Shown piece by piece: positions 25,471-51,914 of a stretch of DNA of 64,000 bases (within the stretch, counting starts at the first letter, position 1; each line of letters begins with the position of its first letter). Where the stretch lies: positions 24,231,667 to 24,295,666 of the forward strand of contig CM038710.1 in assembly GCA_021613375.1 (NCBI GenBank). Direction: 5' to 3'. Below the pieces are notes generated by a model. It was not told the DNA's origin. It searched no databases and saw only the letters and a list, made by a program, of their open reading frames with translations. The translations under genes and the position numbers were made by a program. Origin of the DNA: Megaleporinus macrocephalus (lineage: Eukaryota; Chordata; Actinopteri; Characiformes; Anostomidae).

Positions 25471-27015
25471 TTAGATCCTGAAGCCCACCCAACCAACCAC
25501 TGTGTTTCATACCTTATATGAAGTGCATATTATTTTTTTCTAATTTATTTTACTGCATATTAAAAACAGCTGTTTTGGTGTTAAATGTTTATCCATTTGG
25601 TTGAACGTTTTTAAAATCTTAAAGTGCTAACGTGTGAAATATAAGTACTGGAATATTTCTGTCAGCACATTTGGAGTTCTTCTCTTATAATATAGTAAAT
25701 ACAGTTACATCTGCGTACGTATGGCAAATACATTGCATTTCCAGTTTTGGTTCATATGAATAGTATACTGTTTGTGTTGTGATAAATGAATCATGAGTAA
25801 AAAAGCCCAGATGTTGTCAGTCATTTATGGTATTTAATGAAAACCAGCAATTCTAACACTAAGGATTATCTATGGGAAAATGCCTGCTTTACACATTTAC
25901 AATGTCCTTTCCACACAGCAAACTTTAAATGTTACAGATTGAACAACCTGATTTACATTCTGTTGTCATGAACAAAAAAAAAAAAAAAAATCGCAAAGGA
26001 CGCTTTTAAGAATTTAACTTAAAGGTATACCTTGTGCAGCTTTCCAAATGACGTTATGAAATATATTATTTCTATATATAAGGAAACATACAAGAATTAG
26101 GTGTACTTAATAAAACTACTTCTTACTGGATGTTCAACCGTAAAAACGTTTCCAGTTTGTTTTTCACCAGATTAGATCATTTTGTTAATGAATTCTCAGC
26201 ACATGAGCACATCTGAGTTCATGCAATAAGCCAAAGCTCAATGTACTAACCATCCAATCGCATCAAAGGGATTCGGAAGGGTTTTTCTTTAGGGGGGACT
26301 CAACTGAAAAAATAGTCAATTGATAAATGCTTTGGATGATGAAACCCTTAATGTAGTGTTTCAGATTATTAACATGCCATCTTCAGACCTGAGAATGCAT
26401 CAAAACTCTTTATATTGCCAAAACAAGTGCCATCTGTTGGTTTTTTGTAAAACATTTTAGAAATTCTTTCTACTGTCATACTTTAAAAGTTGACAACCAT
26501 TGACGTAACCATTAACCCACTGTTGAACTGCTGATGTAGAAATAACACTAAATGTACATGATTCAGTACAGCTTGTAACCATGAAGCACTGCCTGCTATA
26601 AACTAGTATATGTGTATATTGTATGTCGGCAGAAAGTATATGGAGCTTTCTATAGTTTCTCTGAGCTTGAGTTAGTCAATGTAACTGCGTACTCTCAAAC
26701 CTAAAAGCCTTAGGATGACAGCAGGTGGCAGGTTTGGAAAACAATGGTGTTAAAATACCACTGAAGCAACAACAAAGGTCTATTATGCAGCAAACCATAC
26801 TACTGTTAAATTTCAGGTGCGACTTATAATATAAAATGAAAGTAGGATGATAGCCTTTCTTCTGGTTTGTCACCTCTTGCTTTCCCTTCATGGCCAAATA
26901 CAGAGAGCCTATGCTGGTTTCATCTTGACTGGACTGGTTATACCATCGCCAAACACTTGAGTGCAGTATGTGAATGCACACCGTATCACAACCTTACACG
27001 CCTAAATCCATCTAT

Positions 27016-27017
<2 letters not shown>

Positions 27018-27051
<34 letters not shown>
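27018..27051. repeat. (CA)n microsatellite
   Basis: A pure CA run of about 34 bp. Confidence 0.9.
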
Positions 27052-27054
<3 letters not shown>

Positions 27055-27465
27055 TGCTCACAACTTAACACACACAAACTCATAGTAAAAAAAAAAGGAA
27101 AAGAAAAACTCGTTACCACAAAAAAGTGCACAACACAACCAAAACAAACATAAAACGATCATCTTTCTCTCTCTTTGATAAGCAGAAGAAGAAGAAAAAC
27201 ACATTCTTCATATAAAGATGTCTACCATTGTAGCAGCCTAACGTTTAAACTGGAAGCAAAAATAAGGTGCTTGTAGCTTATGCCAACCCTACAGGTGCAC
27301 TGTTAGGCTGGAAATCCTAGGGTTGCAGACGCTGAGTAAAATCTCTCAAATGAAGTGCTAAACTTGGAGGGACGTCAAGAGATCTCACTTTCAGGCAATG
27401 CTTTGCCTTACACTGGATATTACTCAGCATGGTGTAACCCCAGGCTATAGTTTACACTGGTGAAT

Positions 27466-29542
<2,077 letters not shown>

Positions 29543-29810
29543 GGTAGGACAAGAGAAATAGCCTTTATAAAAGAATTCTAAAGGGTTAAAACCGTGCTGG
29601 ATAAATTAAATTATCCACAAAGGTCAGTTAGCGAGGAGCCGAAGTGCAAAAAAAAGTCTCGCAGCTACTCGAGTCGGGGCGTCTGGTGTTCCGCAGATAC
29701 GAGCTGGCTTTGAAGTGAAGTATTCATTTCCAAAAAGAAATGTGAAGTTTTAAAAAGCAGAAAAATATAAGAGCTCCGTCCGTGTCAGTAAATGTAGGTA
29801 CTTTCCGCCC

Positions 29811-30081
29811 TTCCCGCTGTCAGGCTCGTTACAGTGACCCGACCTCACTGCCACTTTTCCCGCGTTAGAAATCGCGCCTGAGCGGGACGCGGCCAATCAG
29901 CTGCGAGATTGTTACAGGCGTACTGGAGGAGTCGACCAATAGCAGATAGAGAGGGAGAACGGTGACCAATCGCAGACGTTGTACAAACCGTCTTTGCTCC
30001 CATTGGCTCGAACAGTTCGGACCAATGCGGTTTAAACACTTCAGAGCGCGCCGCTGCTGACTGGCGGCTCTCGGAGCCAAT
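29811..30081 (-). promoter_or_regulatory. znf367 promoter with six CCAAT boxes and E2F-like sites
   Basis: CCAAT lies at 29893-29897, 29936-29940, 29966-29970, 30022-30026 and 30077-30081, with the inverted ATTGG at 30002-30006. That is six boxes in under 190 bp. The E2F-like words TTTTCCCGCG (29855-29864) and TTCCCGC (29811-29817) lie between them and the gene. The segment is CpG-rich. NF-Y plus E2F control is typical of cell-cycle genes; use of these particular sites is inference. Confidence 0.75.
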
Positions 30082-30119
30082 AGCTGCGCGCTGTTCGCCT
30101 CCCGCGCGCTGCAACGGAT

Positions 30120-32299
30120 GTTTACGCTACTGTTTAAAGGGAACGACAGAAGGAGGCGCGAAGGTTTCGGTTACACAAGAAAACCGCCAAAACACCATTT
30201 ACTCCTAAACACAATATAAGAAAACTGCCCTAACAGATTCAGTAACAAACTATTCGGCTACATTTATCGCGAACATGTTACTAAAATATCGGAGTTTACG
30301 TGTAATATATAAACAGCGTCTGCTGCTACCCATTTACTATGTTTGTTATAACGAGTTAATAACAGCATGTCGACCACAGCCTACCCACGACTCTTAACAC
30401 AGTTCTTGCTACTATTACTTAACCTAATTTAGATTTCTGAACTAGTATTTATTAATAGCAGACACAAGTGTACTCCTCAGGGTCTTCAGTTAAGAGTAAT
30501 GGTTATTATAGAACAGTGTGGACACCTTTTCTTGTGTAAAAACCTGTGTACATGGTTATTTAATGAACCTTAAAAGGGTTCCTCTATTAATACAAGTCAT
30601 AAAAAGTTGCCATATGTCTACATACCCAACCAATGGGAGAACAAGCACATTTCTGTAAGCAACTGTATTTTAGTAACACATGTGTAATGCTGTGAAATCC
30701 ACTATTATACTCAGTATCAATACTTAATACTTTAAAATAACCTACTTCTGCCATATAGTGCATTTCTAAAGTAGCAGTATAGAACCATGTGAGCCTTAAA
30801 AAACAAAACAAAACAAAAAAACCCTGCCCCTTATCAATATGCCTATCCAAGATCAATCAGTTTCAGTACTCTTCCTTGTGAACTGATTATTGGTACACTA
30901 CTGCTGAGACCAGGCAAGGAAACCATTTTTTTTACATGACAGAACTCTGAGATCTTCATGTATTGACATTCCAATCACCATTCATACATTTGTCCATTCA
31001 GAAAGCATCATGAAAACACAAGAAAATAAAACATCGCAGAACAGTTTCATTAGAGAATGAAGGATTTACTTTAAAAAGCATGATTCCATACGAAGGTTTA
31101 GTACATAATATATAAACGTGCTAAGAAAATAAGAGGCATGGTAAGACATGACTGCTGAAATGGGACTCAAAATAAAAGTTATAAACTATTTACAGGTAAA
31201 GATTTACAACAGGTCTTTTACATTTATCAAACAGTTGCATATGTACAGCTTTCAGCTGCCAAAGGTTGCTTAAAAAAAAAAAAAAAAAAAAAAAAACCAC
31301 AACAGAAAAACCAAAATTCACATTAGTCTACACCATTTAGTTGGTCACAGAGTAGAATATTATGGACTACACAGGTTTAACACAAGTTGGGGTAAAGTCT
31401 GTTAATAAGAAGGCTAGACAGTACAAAGTTTCTTGAGTCAAGGTGTTAACACTGAAATGTAATTTACATCACATAAGCATTCTAAAGCTCCCTTTGTTTC
31501 CAATTTAGTATTCTTTAATGATTTCCTATCAGTATAAGATGTTAATACAGAAAAATGTTTTGACAACAGAAATATATATATATAAAAAAAGAAAAAAAAA
31601 ACCTGTAGACTTTCTGAAGTAACTTTTGGGTCTTCAAAAGAACAGTTTAGCGGAGTAGAGGTGCTCTAGCCTTAGGCATGGCATGACTGTGAGAAGAAAG
31701 ATAGATTAAATTAGCATGTACACATATTTAATTCAGAACAACTCCTGATTACAAGGGTGAAGGAGCAGTAGGAAGCCAAAAGAGAGAGAAAGAGGTGAAA
31801 TACCATAGTCTTGTAAAGCGCATTGATTGCAAAGAGTGCAGAGTTTTCCTCCTTCTGGACACTGATCTTCTGTTACATGGAGGGATGTTAGAGTGAAAGA
31901 AAGACATACATACATGCGTGTTAAAACTACAGTTAACTTGATCACATTGGCTGAGCAGAATGTTGCAGTTGCAGTATGAAGCTACACATAGGCTCATGTT
32001 GCATAAAGGGGACAGCAAGAGGCAAAGACCATTTGTTACAGAGTATAAATCATATGATTGTTCATTGCCAGAGTGAACCACCGGACCCTCTCAGGAGAAC
32101 GCAAAATCATACTAAGCAGGCAGAACAGCGTGTAAGCCGAGAGGAGCTATAGGCATACCTGCTAGATTCATGCAGGAAAAGACAAGTAAAGTAGAGTATA
32201 GCTTGAAGACTCGTTTTAAAAAAAAAAAACCCAAAAAAACAGTAGTTTGTGATGCTCAGCCTGTAGGAGGCTGCTATTGACTTACTAATTTGACGAGAC
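30120..32299. other. Intergenic between znf367 promoter and cdc14b stop
   Basis: The part nearest cdc14b is probably its 3' UTR, and may contain a further 3' exon at 31647-31686 (see findings). A poly(A) run lies at about 31269-31295. I looked for habp4 exons, which sit here in human, and saw none. Confidence 0.5.
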
Positions 32300-40839
<8,540 letters not shown>

Positions 40840-41279
40840 GCTGAATCTGAAGTACATAAACTAATTTTTAGATTTTTATTATATTTTTGCTGGTCCTCCG
40901 ACTGTAACTACACCACAAACCAAACAAAACCTGTTTTCCACAGAGTGTCTTAAAAAACGGCGTGTCGGGTTCGTTCACTGCTCTATAGTGTAGACTAAGT
41001 TACTCTCACACTTTATCGTAAAAGTAGTACAAATACGTCATTAAACTTCTACTTAGCGTCTGTGGTGCCCCCTCCAAAAATCAGGTGAAGATGCCTCATA
41101 TCCTATAAGTTAACCCCTCGAGATCTCGGACACGTTACTGCAATTCGTAGCTCGCTTTAAACCCCCTCATATTGACGAAAGCTACTCCAAACGGCTGGAT
41201 TTAAATCTCGCCCGCTGCAAACTGCCCTCTTCTCCTGCGGAGAAACCACGAAGCTCTAACTTTGTAGCACTCTGCGCAA

Positions 41280-41460
41280 CTGCAGCTCTTTCCTTAAACA
41301 CTATTGGTTGAGACGCGCCGCTGGCACGTCAATCATATTAGGCCCCGCCCTTTAGATTTTTAAGTTCGCCCAACGGGGCATACGCGAATCTAATTGGAAC
41401 ATTGCCCAAGCCGTTGCTAGGAGAGAAGCCTCTGCTGGCCAATAGAATCTCGCTCGACTG
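41280..41460 (-). promoter_or_regulatory. cdc14b upstream CCAAT cluster
   Basis: ATTGG lies at 41303-41307 and 41393-41397 and CCAAT at 41439-41443, in a GC-rich segment with GGCCCCGCCC (an Sp1-like box) near 41341. These lie 460-600 bp upstream of the cdc14b start codon and could also serve a transcript leaving to the right. Confidence 0.45.
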
Positions 41461-41569
41461 AAAGCTTTGATCCTCGTTTTAGTCGCCGATCGTCCGCTGA
41501 TTTATCTGGAACCGTCGAAGCGGAGAACAGAAAACAGAGAACACAGCTGCCCCCGAACATCGTCCAGTG

Positions 41570-41677
41570 ATGGACACTTTTAATAGTATCCATCGCGTCC
41601 GGCCTTCAGAACCATCAAACAGCGTGAGAGCGATTGTTTCTCTTCAACGTGAACACATGCAGCTCCGCTTTCCCTAA
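41570..41677 (+). other. Small ORF with strong start context, divergent from cdc14b
   Basis: ATG at 41570 has G at -3 and G at +4 and opens a 35-codon frame (MDTFNSIHRVRPSEPSNS...). A good GTGAGAG donor follows codon 18. It could be the first exon of a divergent transcript or simply chance. No homology is recognised and no second exon was found. Confidence 0.25.
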
Positions 41678-42228
41678 TAAACAGGCTTCACCAAGAGCTC
41701 CCTGTTTCACATACGGGCTCAGACATGTCACATCAACATGGCGAGAAGGCATAAAGTTTATGTGCTTTATAACTATGTTCTGTTTACTGATAATGACATG
41801 CATTGTCATTGCCTGCAACGCTAAAACCTTTGCAAACGGTCAACACGTTCTCTGACTCAATTGTCCGGCTTTCGAAGTGTGCCCACCAGCAACCAGGCGT
41901 CTCCAGTATGTGTCTGTTTACCTGTTATAGCGATGTAAATGTCAGCCTTCGGCTCCGCCTCTTCTCTCTTTACAGCGCACAGCCTTTTCCTCGATTCGGG
42001 TCGTCGCTCGCTCTTGCGTTTCATGCTGGGCTTTTTTTACGCGTCCACGGCGGACATTTCGGGCTCGGTTCGGTTCAACTCGCTCGTACGGCGGTGGGAT
42101 TTTGGTGTCGTGTGACCCGCGTGATCCATTCGGGTGTCGTCCCGAAAGCTGCAGCTACTTGAATCTGTTTCTATCGAGGCTTTTCTTCCACTGACGTCTG
42201 CAGGGCAAGTTTCTGAATCCCCTCGCTA

Positions 42229-42236
42229 TGACGTCA
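42229..42236. promoter_or_regulatory. Palindromic CRE (TGACGTCA)
   Basis: A full cAMP-response element consensus in a CpG-richer stretch. A TGACGT half site lies about 37 bp to its left, in CACTGACGTCTGC. There is no annotated gene immediately beside it; the nearest are cdc14b (start 1.4 kb left) and prxl2c (end 1 kb right). Confidence 0.45.
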
Positions 42237-42379
42237 GCTGCGCCATCCACTCAGCCGAGTCCAACTATGAGGAGGCAGACATGGTGAACTCGGGGGCAAA
42301 AGTTCCTTTTAGGCTCATTTCTGGCACCGTTGCCTGTGTAGAATGCTTGTGCACAATACAAGGCATGTCGTCTGGCCAC

Positions 42380-43251
42380 TGAAAGTCGCACTTATATATA
42401 TGGATAAATCATTTACAAAACAAGGACTCATAATCTTACTCCACCATAGTCTAGAACCTGCTGCCTACTTTACTATGTACATTTCTTCAAATATTGATCA
42501 TTTTACCAGCCCCTCTTTCCACATAGCTGCACTGGTCTAACAATAACTGTGAGCCATGCATAATTTACCCCCCCCCCCTGCCCTTTACTCTGTTTATCAA
42601 TGGTCTGAACCCCCTCAGGACCATCACTGAGCAGGCATTATTTGGGTGGTGGATCATTCTCAGCATTCTGCAGAAACACAGACATGGTACCAGATAAAAT
42701 AGACAAAGAGCACAGATGTAAAACAGGTTTATGAAGCAAAATACTTAGTGAATTACATGAAGTCATGGAAAAATGGCCCAATTCTTATATAGCATGCTAC
42801 TTGACCCATGATATTTTTAACAGTATTAAGTTTTTTTAAATAAAAATTAAAAATTAACATATTGTTTACCGTATGCACTAAGCAAATTGTTATTATTGCA
42901 ATGCATATTATTAATAAAAATCACTGTTGGGACAGCAATTTTTTTGTTTATATATATTACTTTCGTAAATAAAATGTACATCAGTTCCGAATCCTCAGTC
43001 TTGCTGTCTTCAGTCATGTTACATTCAGTATATACTACACATGAACATCAGTAGTGTTACATTACCTCAAAATACAGTGCAAGTTGCATTTACTGAACTG
43101 AACAAAGGGGAATATTATGCATAAAGTTTGCTGAATAGTTTAGGTAGTGGATTGTGTGATAAAAAAACAAGTAAAGAAGCAAATAAGATAACAATGATGC
43201 ATATAAAGACTGCCCCACAATGAGTGCAATTCTGCCTAAAACCCTCCTTTC
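42380..43251. other. Intergenic, probable prxl2c 3' UTR plus repeat fragment
   Basis: The part nearest 43252 should be prxl2c 3' UTR. A fragment at 42598-42690 (TTTGGGTGGTGGATCATTCT) matches the repeat at 5105-5715. No coding exon is seen. Confidence 0.5.
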
Positions 43252-46917
<3,666 letters not shown>

Positions 46918-47679
46918 TGCTCCTTGTGTGAAGTCTTTTTTTCCAGGGGCTAAAACGCCATCCCCAGGCTATTTTTGGAGTTTTCTTGACGGATGCAGGA
47001 ATTCTGGACGCCCAGTCTTGCTGAGACTCGTGCAGGAACCCTGCACTCACTTACTCTCTTGGAAGTTGTTCACAGTGCGAGGAATAACGTGAAGTAATGA
47101 AATAGACCCCGTTACATTCAGCCGCTGTAGTCATTGTTTCTAAATGTCAACAATTAGCTACAGCAGACACGGTAAAATAAATTATCCGGTAATAATGCCG
47201 TATGTTGCAGCTCATTACTAGACGTAAAACAGTTTCACTGTTCTTTACTGTTACATGCCGTACTAACATTACAGAACCTCTACAGACAGAATTATATCAG
47301 TGTTACTGGCCATCACGACAATAGTGACACGCTGAACCGCCAATGACAACAAGCGAGGGGACGTGATTCAGTATAACGAACCGACTCTTTAGAACCGAAT
47401 CTCCTGATCAGCATTAATTCACAGGTCAAGCCATCTCCTTCATATGCAGCATTCAAAGTAAAAAGAAAAGTGTAAGCAGCGTTACTTTTAGTATTTTACA
47501 GCGCGGGGTTTAATACAGTACATTCCCAAATGTAACATTGTCAGCCTGTAACATGTACAAAAAAAAATTAAAGAAAAAAAAAACCCTCAAATGTGCATAA
47601 GGACAGCACAAGACCACACTACACACCCTTTCCTGACCAGTCAGTCAGTTGTGTTTCAGCTAAAGTGCATAAGTACCTG
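46918..47679. other. prxl2c upstream region
   Basis: This holds the presumed prxl2c promoter. No TATA box or clear CCAAT box was seen close to the start. No other gene is seen. Confidence 0.4.
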
Positions 47680-47800
47680 TTAAAGGAGCAATCTGTAAGA
47701 TGACACAACCTGTTGAATTCATACAGTACTCAGCAAACACAGTTATGTTGTGACAGCCTATTGTTTTGGTGTAACAACATTGAAATATAATTCCTCTGAG
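47680..47800. mobile_element. Junction of two MITE fragments
   Basis: 47680-47730 matches the left end of the TTAA family (TTAAAGGAGCAATCTGTAAG, then ACACAACCTGTTGAATTCAT as in the 39.2-kb copy). From about 47735 it switches to the AGCAAACACAG...GTTGTGACA family seen whole at 49264-49566. One element has been cut by another or by a deletion. Confidence 0.6.
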
Positions 47801-49263
47801 CAAGGGCGTAGGACATGGGGGGGGGGGCACATTTGCCAACCTATCCCCTAAAATATTACCTATAAGCTAATTTCACTGTAGGTAAGGTAGTAAATCACTG
47901 TATGTAATGATGTAAAACAACATTTGTGGAATTGCAGTAAATTACAAATTAATAGACAAAGTACAACATTATCTGTATATCTGTTTATTATTAGATAAAT
48001 CCAATTAAAGATCACTTTACTAACTAAACTAGATACTCCACACTACATGGTACTGCTGTTAGAAAACTTTTAAATTATACATGCAGTGTCTGGATTATAT
48101 ACACATATAAGTAAAAAATATTATTTTCTTTAGAGTATAATGCTGAAATGAAATAATAAATCAATGTATGTTGAGGTTTCCTGACTAGACAAGACTAACA
48201 TTAATGTTGGACAGTAAGTGTCCCAAACAGCACCCTCTGGAACATTACATACTGCACTACTGACAGCACTTCTAACGATGGAGTACTTTTACTTATTAAT
48301 TAATTAATTAATTTATTTATTTTATTTATTTATTATTTTATTTTTTAATGCATTTAGTGTAGTAGCAGTCTGCAGTTTGGGGCGTGGTCAGAGAGTAATG
48401 TAATTTTTCGTTTCAGAGTGCTTTTTGACAAAAGTTAATATAAACGTTAGCTAACCCAAACCCTCCTAGCATGTTACCATAACAGCACATTATACTAAAG
48501 CTGTTTTATTGCAGTATATATGTTTATCGTTGTTATTCATTGCTTTTATCACTGACCCTGCGTTTAAAGCTTGCGCGAACCACTCAACGCTCCAGCGAGG
48601 CAAGAGCTCGGGTCAGTGAAGCTGCTGACTGCAGGATATTTCTGAACAGGCATCTCAACACAAGCCTTAACTAAGTGAAAGACCCAGACCACCTAACAAC
48701 CAGAGTTTATAAATAACCCAAATACCATTCTCCATTGGTTCGGTATTTTACTTTTTTAATATTTTATATAACAGTCTATCCCTAAAAACACAGTTACTGT
48801 TGGGTGTCGACAACATTGTGACAGTGTATTTGCAACATTGTCCTTACGGTGTAACAACCTCCTAAAATCCTTCTAATGTTACATTTTATCTGAATGGAGT
48901 TGCAAGTTTCCAAAAAGTAGTCACCAAACACCAAAAAACGATTGGCCGAGATAAAATAAAGAAAAAAGGGAGCCAGAGAGCGAGAGAGCCAAGTTAACCT
49001 GGTGCCTACAACTACATGCACTACAATTCCCATAATGCAATGTGAAAAGTAAGGGCCTAATGTTGTTACTTTCCCAACAAAGGTAAAAAAACACCACCTT
49101 TTGACGTTAAAACAATAATGTGTGTTTGATAGGATGGCCAGTGTGGTTTGCCGCCCCCATCTTCCAAAAAGGCGGGTTTAAGCCTAAGTTCCCGGATGTA
49201 CTAATCTTATCGGGCTACTGGTCAGTGAGGCCGTGGACCAGACGGAGGCGTTTCCCGAGCTGC
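47801..49263. other. Intergenic with repeat fragments
   Basis: Contains a G run near 47818-47827, an (ATTA/ATTT)n-like tract at about 48293-48345, and a diverged fragment of the GTTGTGACAAC family at about 48797-48910. No gene is seen. Confidence 0.5.
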
Positions 49264-49566
49264 CGCCCAGCAAACACAGTTTCGTTGTAACGTTGTGACA
49301 ACCTGCTGTTTTGGTGTAACCTGCTGTTTTGTTTTTTGGTGGCAATTCCTCAGAAAGTTGTGACAACGTTATCTGACAACGTTGTGATAACATTGTGGTA
49401 ACGCTGTCAGTACATTATCGCAACCTGCTAACATCCATTATATCTACATGGAATTTTGCCAAGTTGCCACTGAGTAGTCATAATACATCACAAGGTTACT
49501 TAATAATGACGTCGTGACAACATTATTAAGATAGCAGCTGTGACAACTTTGTGTGTTTGCTGGGCG
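49264..49566. mobile_element. 303-bp MITE with perfect 15-bp terminal inverted repeats
   Basis: CGCCCAGCAAACACA at 49264-49278 is exactly repeated in inverse at 49552-49566. The interior is made of recurring words such as GTTGTGACAAC and AACGTTGTGATAAC. Partial copies lie at about 47735-47800 and 48797-48910. No coding capacity. Confidence 0.75.
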
Positions 49567-50139
49567 CAAATAGACTCGCGGTTGCGGTAGGAGCGATAGT
49601 TTATTTTAATAGCTGTTGTGGTTCTGTTAGGTAGTGTTAATTGTTGTGTGTGTGCTTTGTTGAGCTGTGTGTGTGTGTGTGTTTGTGTGTGAAGGGGGGG
49701 TGATGTGGTGGTGGTATTCACCATAAAGCACAGTCGTGTGGCTGTGGGCGACCTGCTCGCCTATTGGCGCGTGATGCATTAGTTCTTTACTGCTCACCAA
49801 TAACTTACAATGTGCAACATGTTTCTCACTGATTTATTTTTCATGTCAACTTTGTAATAGCTAGTGAGATAACAGACTACAGAAAAAACAAGTCAAAAAA
49901 TAAGTTTCTTTAAACGACTCAACTAGTCGGACGGAGTCTGGAAAACCGTGAGCCGCGCACGATGGGATTCGGTTCAATTTGTGAATCAGATCGACCGGCT
50001 TGTTGGAAAGAGCCGGTTCAGAAAACGATTCATTCGTGTGAGCGACACGGGGAGGGACTTCCTTTGTAGTACCGATTCCCGGATGTGTTTTCAAACTGCA
50101 AAGAGACTGAAGTAGCCAAGTTGTCACAGCGTTCAGGCT

Positions 50140-50330
50140 CGTTTACGGTACCGACACGGCGCTCTGCCTTCCAGCCTTCACCTACTCGTGTGCGGATTAT
50201 GAGAGCGCGGGACGGAGGCGGGCCACGCCGCGCAGACTGCTGGTGAGGAGAGCCCGCTCGCTCCCACTGCTTCTCCTCTCCTCTCTTCTCTGCTGGAGTC
50301 GATATTCGTTAGCAGACTTAGCTCCCCTGC
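50140..50330 (+). promoter_or_regulatory. Likely fbxl17 CpG-rich promoter / first exon region
   Basis: A GC- and CpG-rich stretch (GGACGGAGGCGGGCCACGCCGC) ends in a candidate donor TGCTG|GTGAGG near 50240. The fbxl17 coding exon is preceded by a clear acceptor (TTCTGTTTGCCAG at 51881-51893). An untranslated first exon here, spliced across about 1.65 kb, is therefore plausible. This is inference. Confidence 0.45.
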
Positions 50331-51914
50331 TATCATAGCAACGAGCGAGCGCTTCATGAATGTTACCCAGCGTTAGCTAGCACAACAACATGGAGCTGAG
50401 TTGTAAAACACGCAGAGACACACAAACCTGTTGATAAACAATAGGCTAGCGTGAAAGACCCTGCCGTGTTGTAGCCAGTTAGCTGTCCTGCGCTACTCCA
50501 GCATTGTGTCTTAGATTTAGAGGGTCTGAATTCTTCAGACTTTGGGCTCAGCTTCATTTAACTCGGTTACAGTGAACATTCAACAGTGACAGCGAGCCAA
50601 ACTTGAAACGAATGCTATTTCACAGTTAGCTGCATAACTTCAACCCAAAGACAGTCCTCACTCCAGCTTTGTGGTTGGAGTGTCTGCAGCAGGCAGGTGT
50701 AGAGTTACTTAATTAAACTGAAAGCAGAGATCTTGACACCTTCCTGTACAAGCACATCATTTTCCGAAACTCCCTGTAAATAAAGCTACACAAACCATGT
50801 AGCGTAGTCATAACATGACCATTCAGTAAAACTGCAGTGTTTTAGTCATCAGTGTTTGTTATGGCTGTGTTGATGCGCTGTACCATAGCTAAGGGTCAGT
50901 CCCCTGGATCTTAATATAACTTCTGTTTTGTTGTTTAGATATATCAAAACAACAGAGTTGTATTGAAAGGTGCTGTTTAGTTCCATATGAGACCAGTACA
51001 CCCTCCTTGTGCATGCATCAGAAATCATGTTTGCCAGCTATGTCTGACAGCAGTATCACCATACATGTAATTACTGTGATTATGCTTTGCTTTTCTGAAC
51101 ATGCCATGCATATCATCACTGTGTCTTGAACACTGATTGACTGCATGTTTCATATAGAAGTGGGGATCACCAAAGACCCCATGAGACAATATTATTCTAA
51201 ACAATTTAAACACATCAGTAAAAAAAATATATATGTATATGTATATTTACGATGTAGAAATACTGGTTCCATATTTTCAGTTCCAACTGTTTAGATGTCT
51301 GAAAAATATTATTTATTTAATATTGTGACACATTGTGTATCTTAAACATATATTTTTGCAGTATTACCCACCTCTGTTGACAGCTCATGCAAGAATTGTC
51401 TGTTTAGATGAAAGGAAAAGGCTTTAGGTCCTTCAGGACACGATATTGTTGGTAGAATTCAGTGGTTAGAAGTAGCAAAAGTCTGCTGTGGTTTCCTGGC
51501 AAAAAGTACTGCAACATCATAAATCTACAAAATCAGATTGCTTAATTCCAGGATTGCCAGCTGTCAGATTTCCTCCTTCTGTAAGTTGTGCCTGCTTAGG
51601 CTCGTTTAACACACATATTTTCATGCTTTTGAAGGGGGTCTTGAAAAGCATAAGGGTTGTAATGGGTCACAATACGAGGCTGATGTTACAGTATGCTTTT
51701 TCTTTCTGAGTAGTATAGTTTGAGCATCTACTTTTAGATGCTCGTCTTAAGTGAAAATGCTTCAATAAAAGTGGCCAGTTTTTTGAAAGTCTTAGTGTCT
51801 TTAAAGAAGCGCAAAGGCAGTTTCCATTTATATTGCTTTGCAAAGTTAGTGTCATTGTGTTCACCTCTGTTTTGTTTCTTATTCTGTTTGCCAGAGGCAT
51901 CGTGAGTCATCTAT

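Larger units (their letters stand above)
23778..27465. other. Convergent intergenic region, 3' UTRs of slc35d2 and znf367
   Basis: slc35d2 enters from the left and znf367 from the right, so both 3' UTRs should lie here. AATAAA words at 24790-24795 and 26108-26113 are candidate slc35d2 polyadenylation signals. The region also contains the repeat at 25330-25470, a poly(A) run near 25974-25990 and a (CA)n run. I see no further coding exon. Confidence 0.5.

Noticed and set aside
29845..30114. Minus-strand frames in the znf367 promoter
   Set aside because: They are open only because the region is CpG-rich. znf367 starts at 29542, and the stretch is explained as promoter.
29543..32299. habp4 between znf367 and cdc14b
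   Set aside because: Looked for because human has it there. No exon with RG-rich or hyaluronan-binding type sequence is present.
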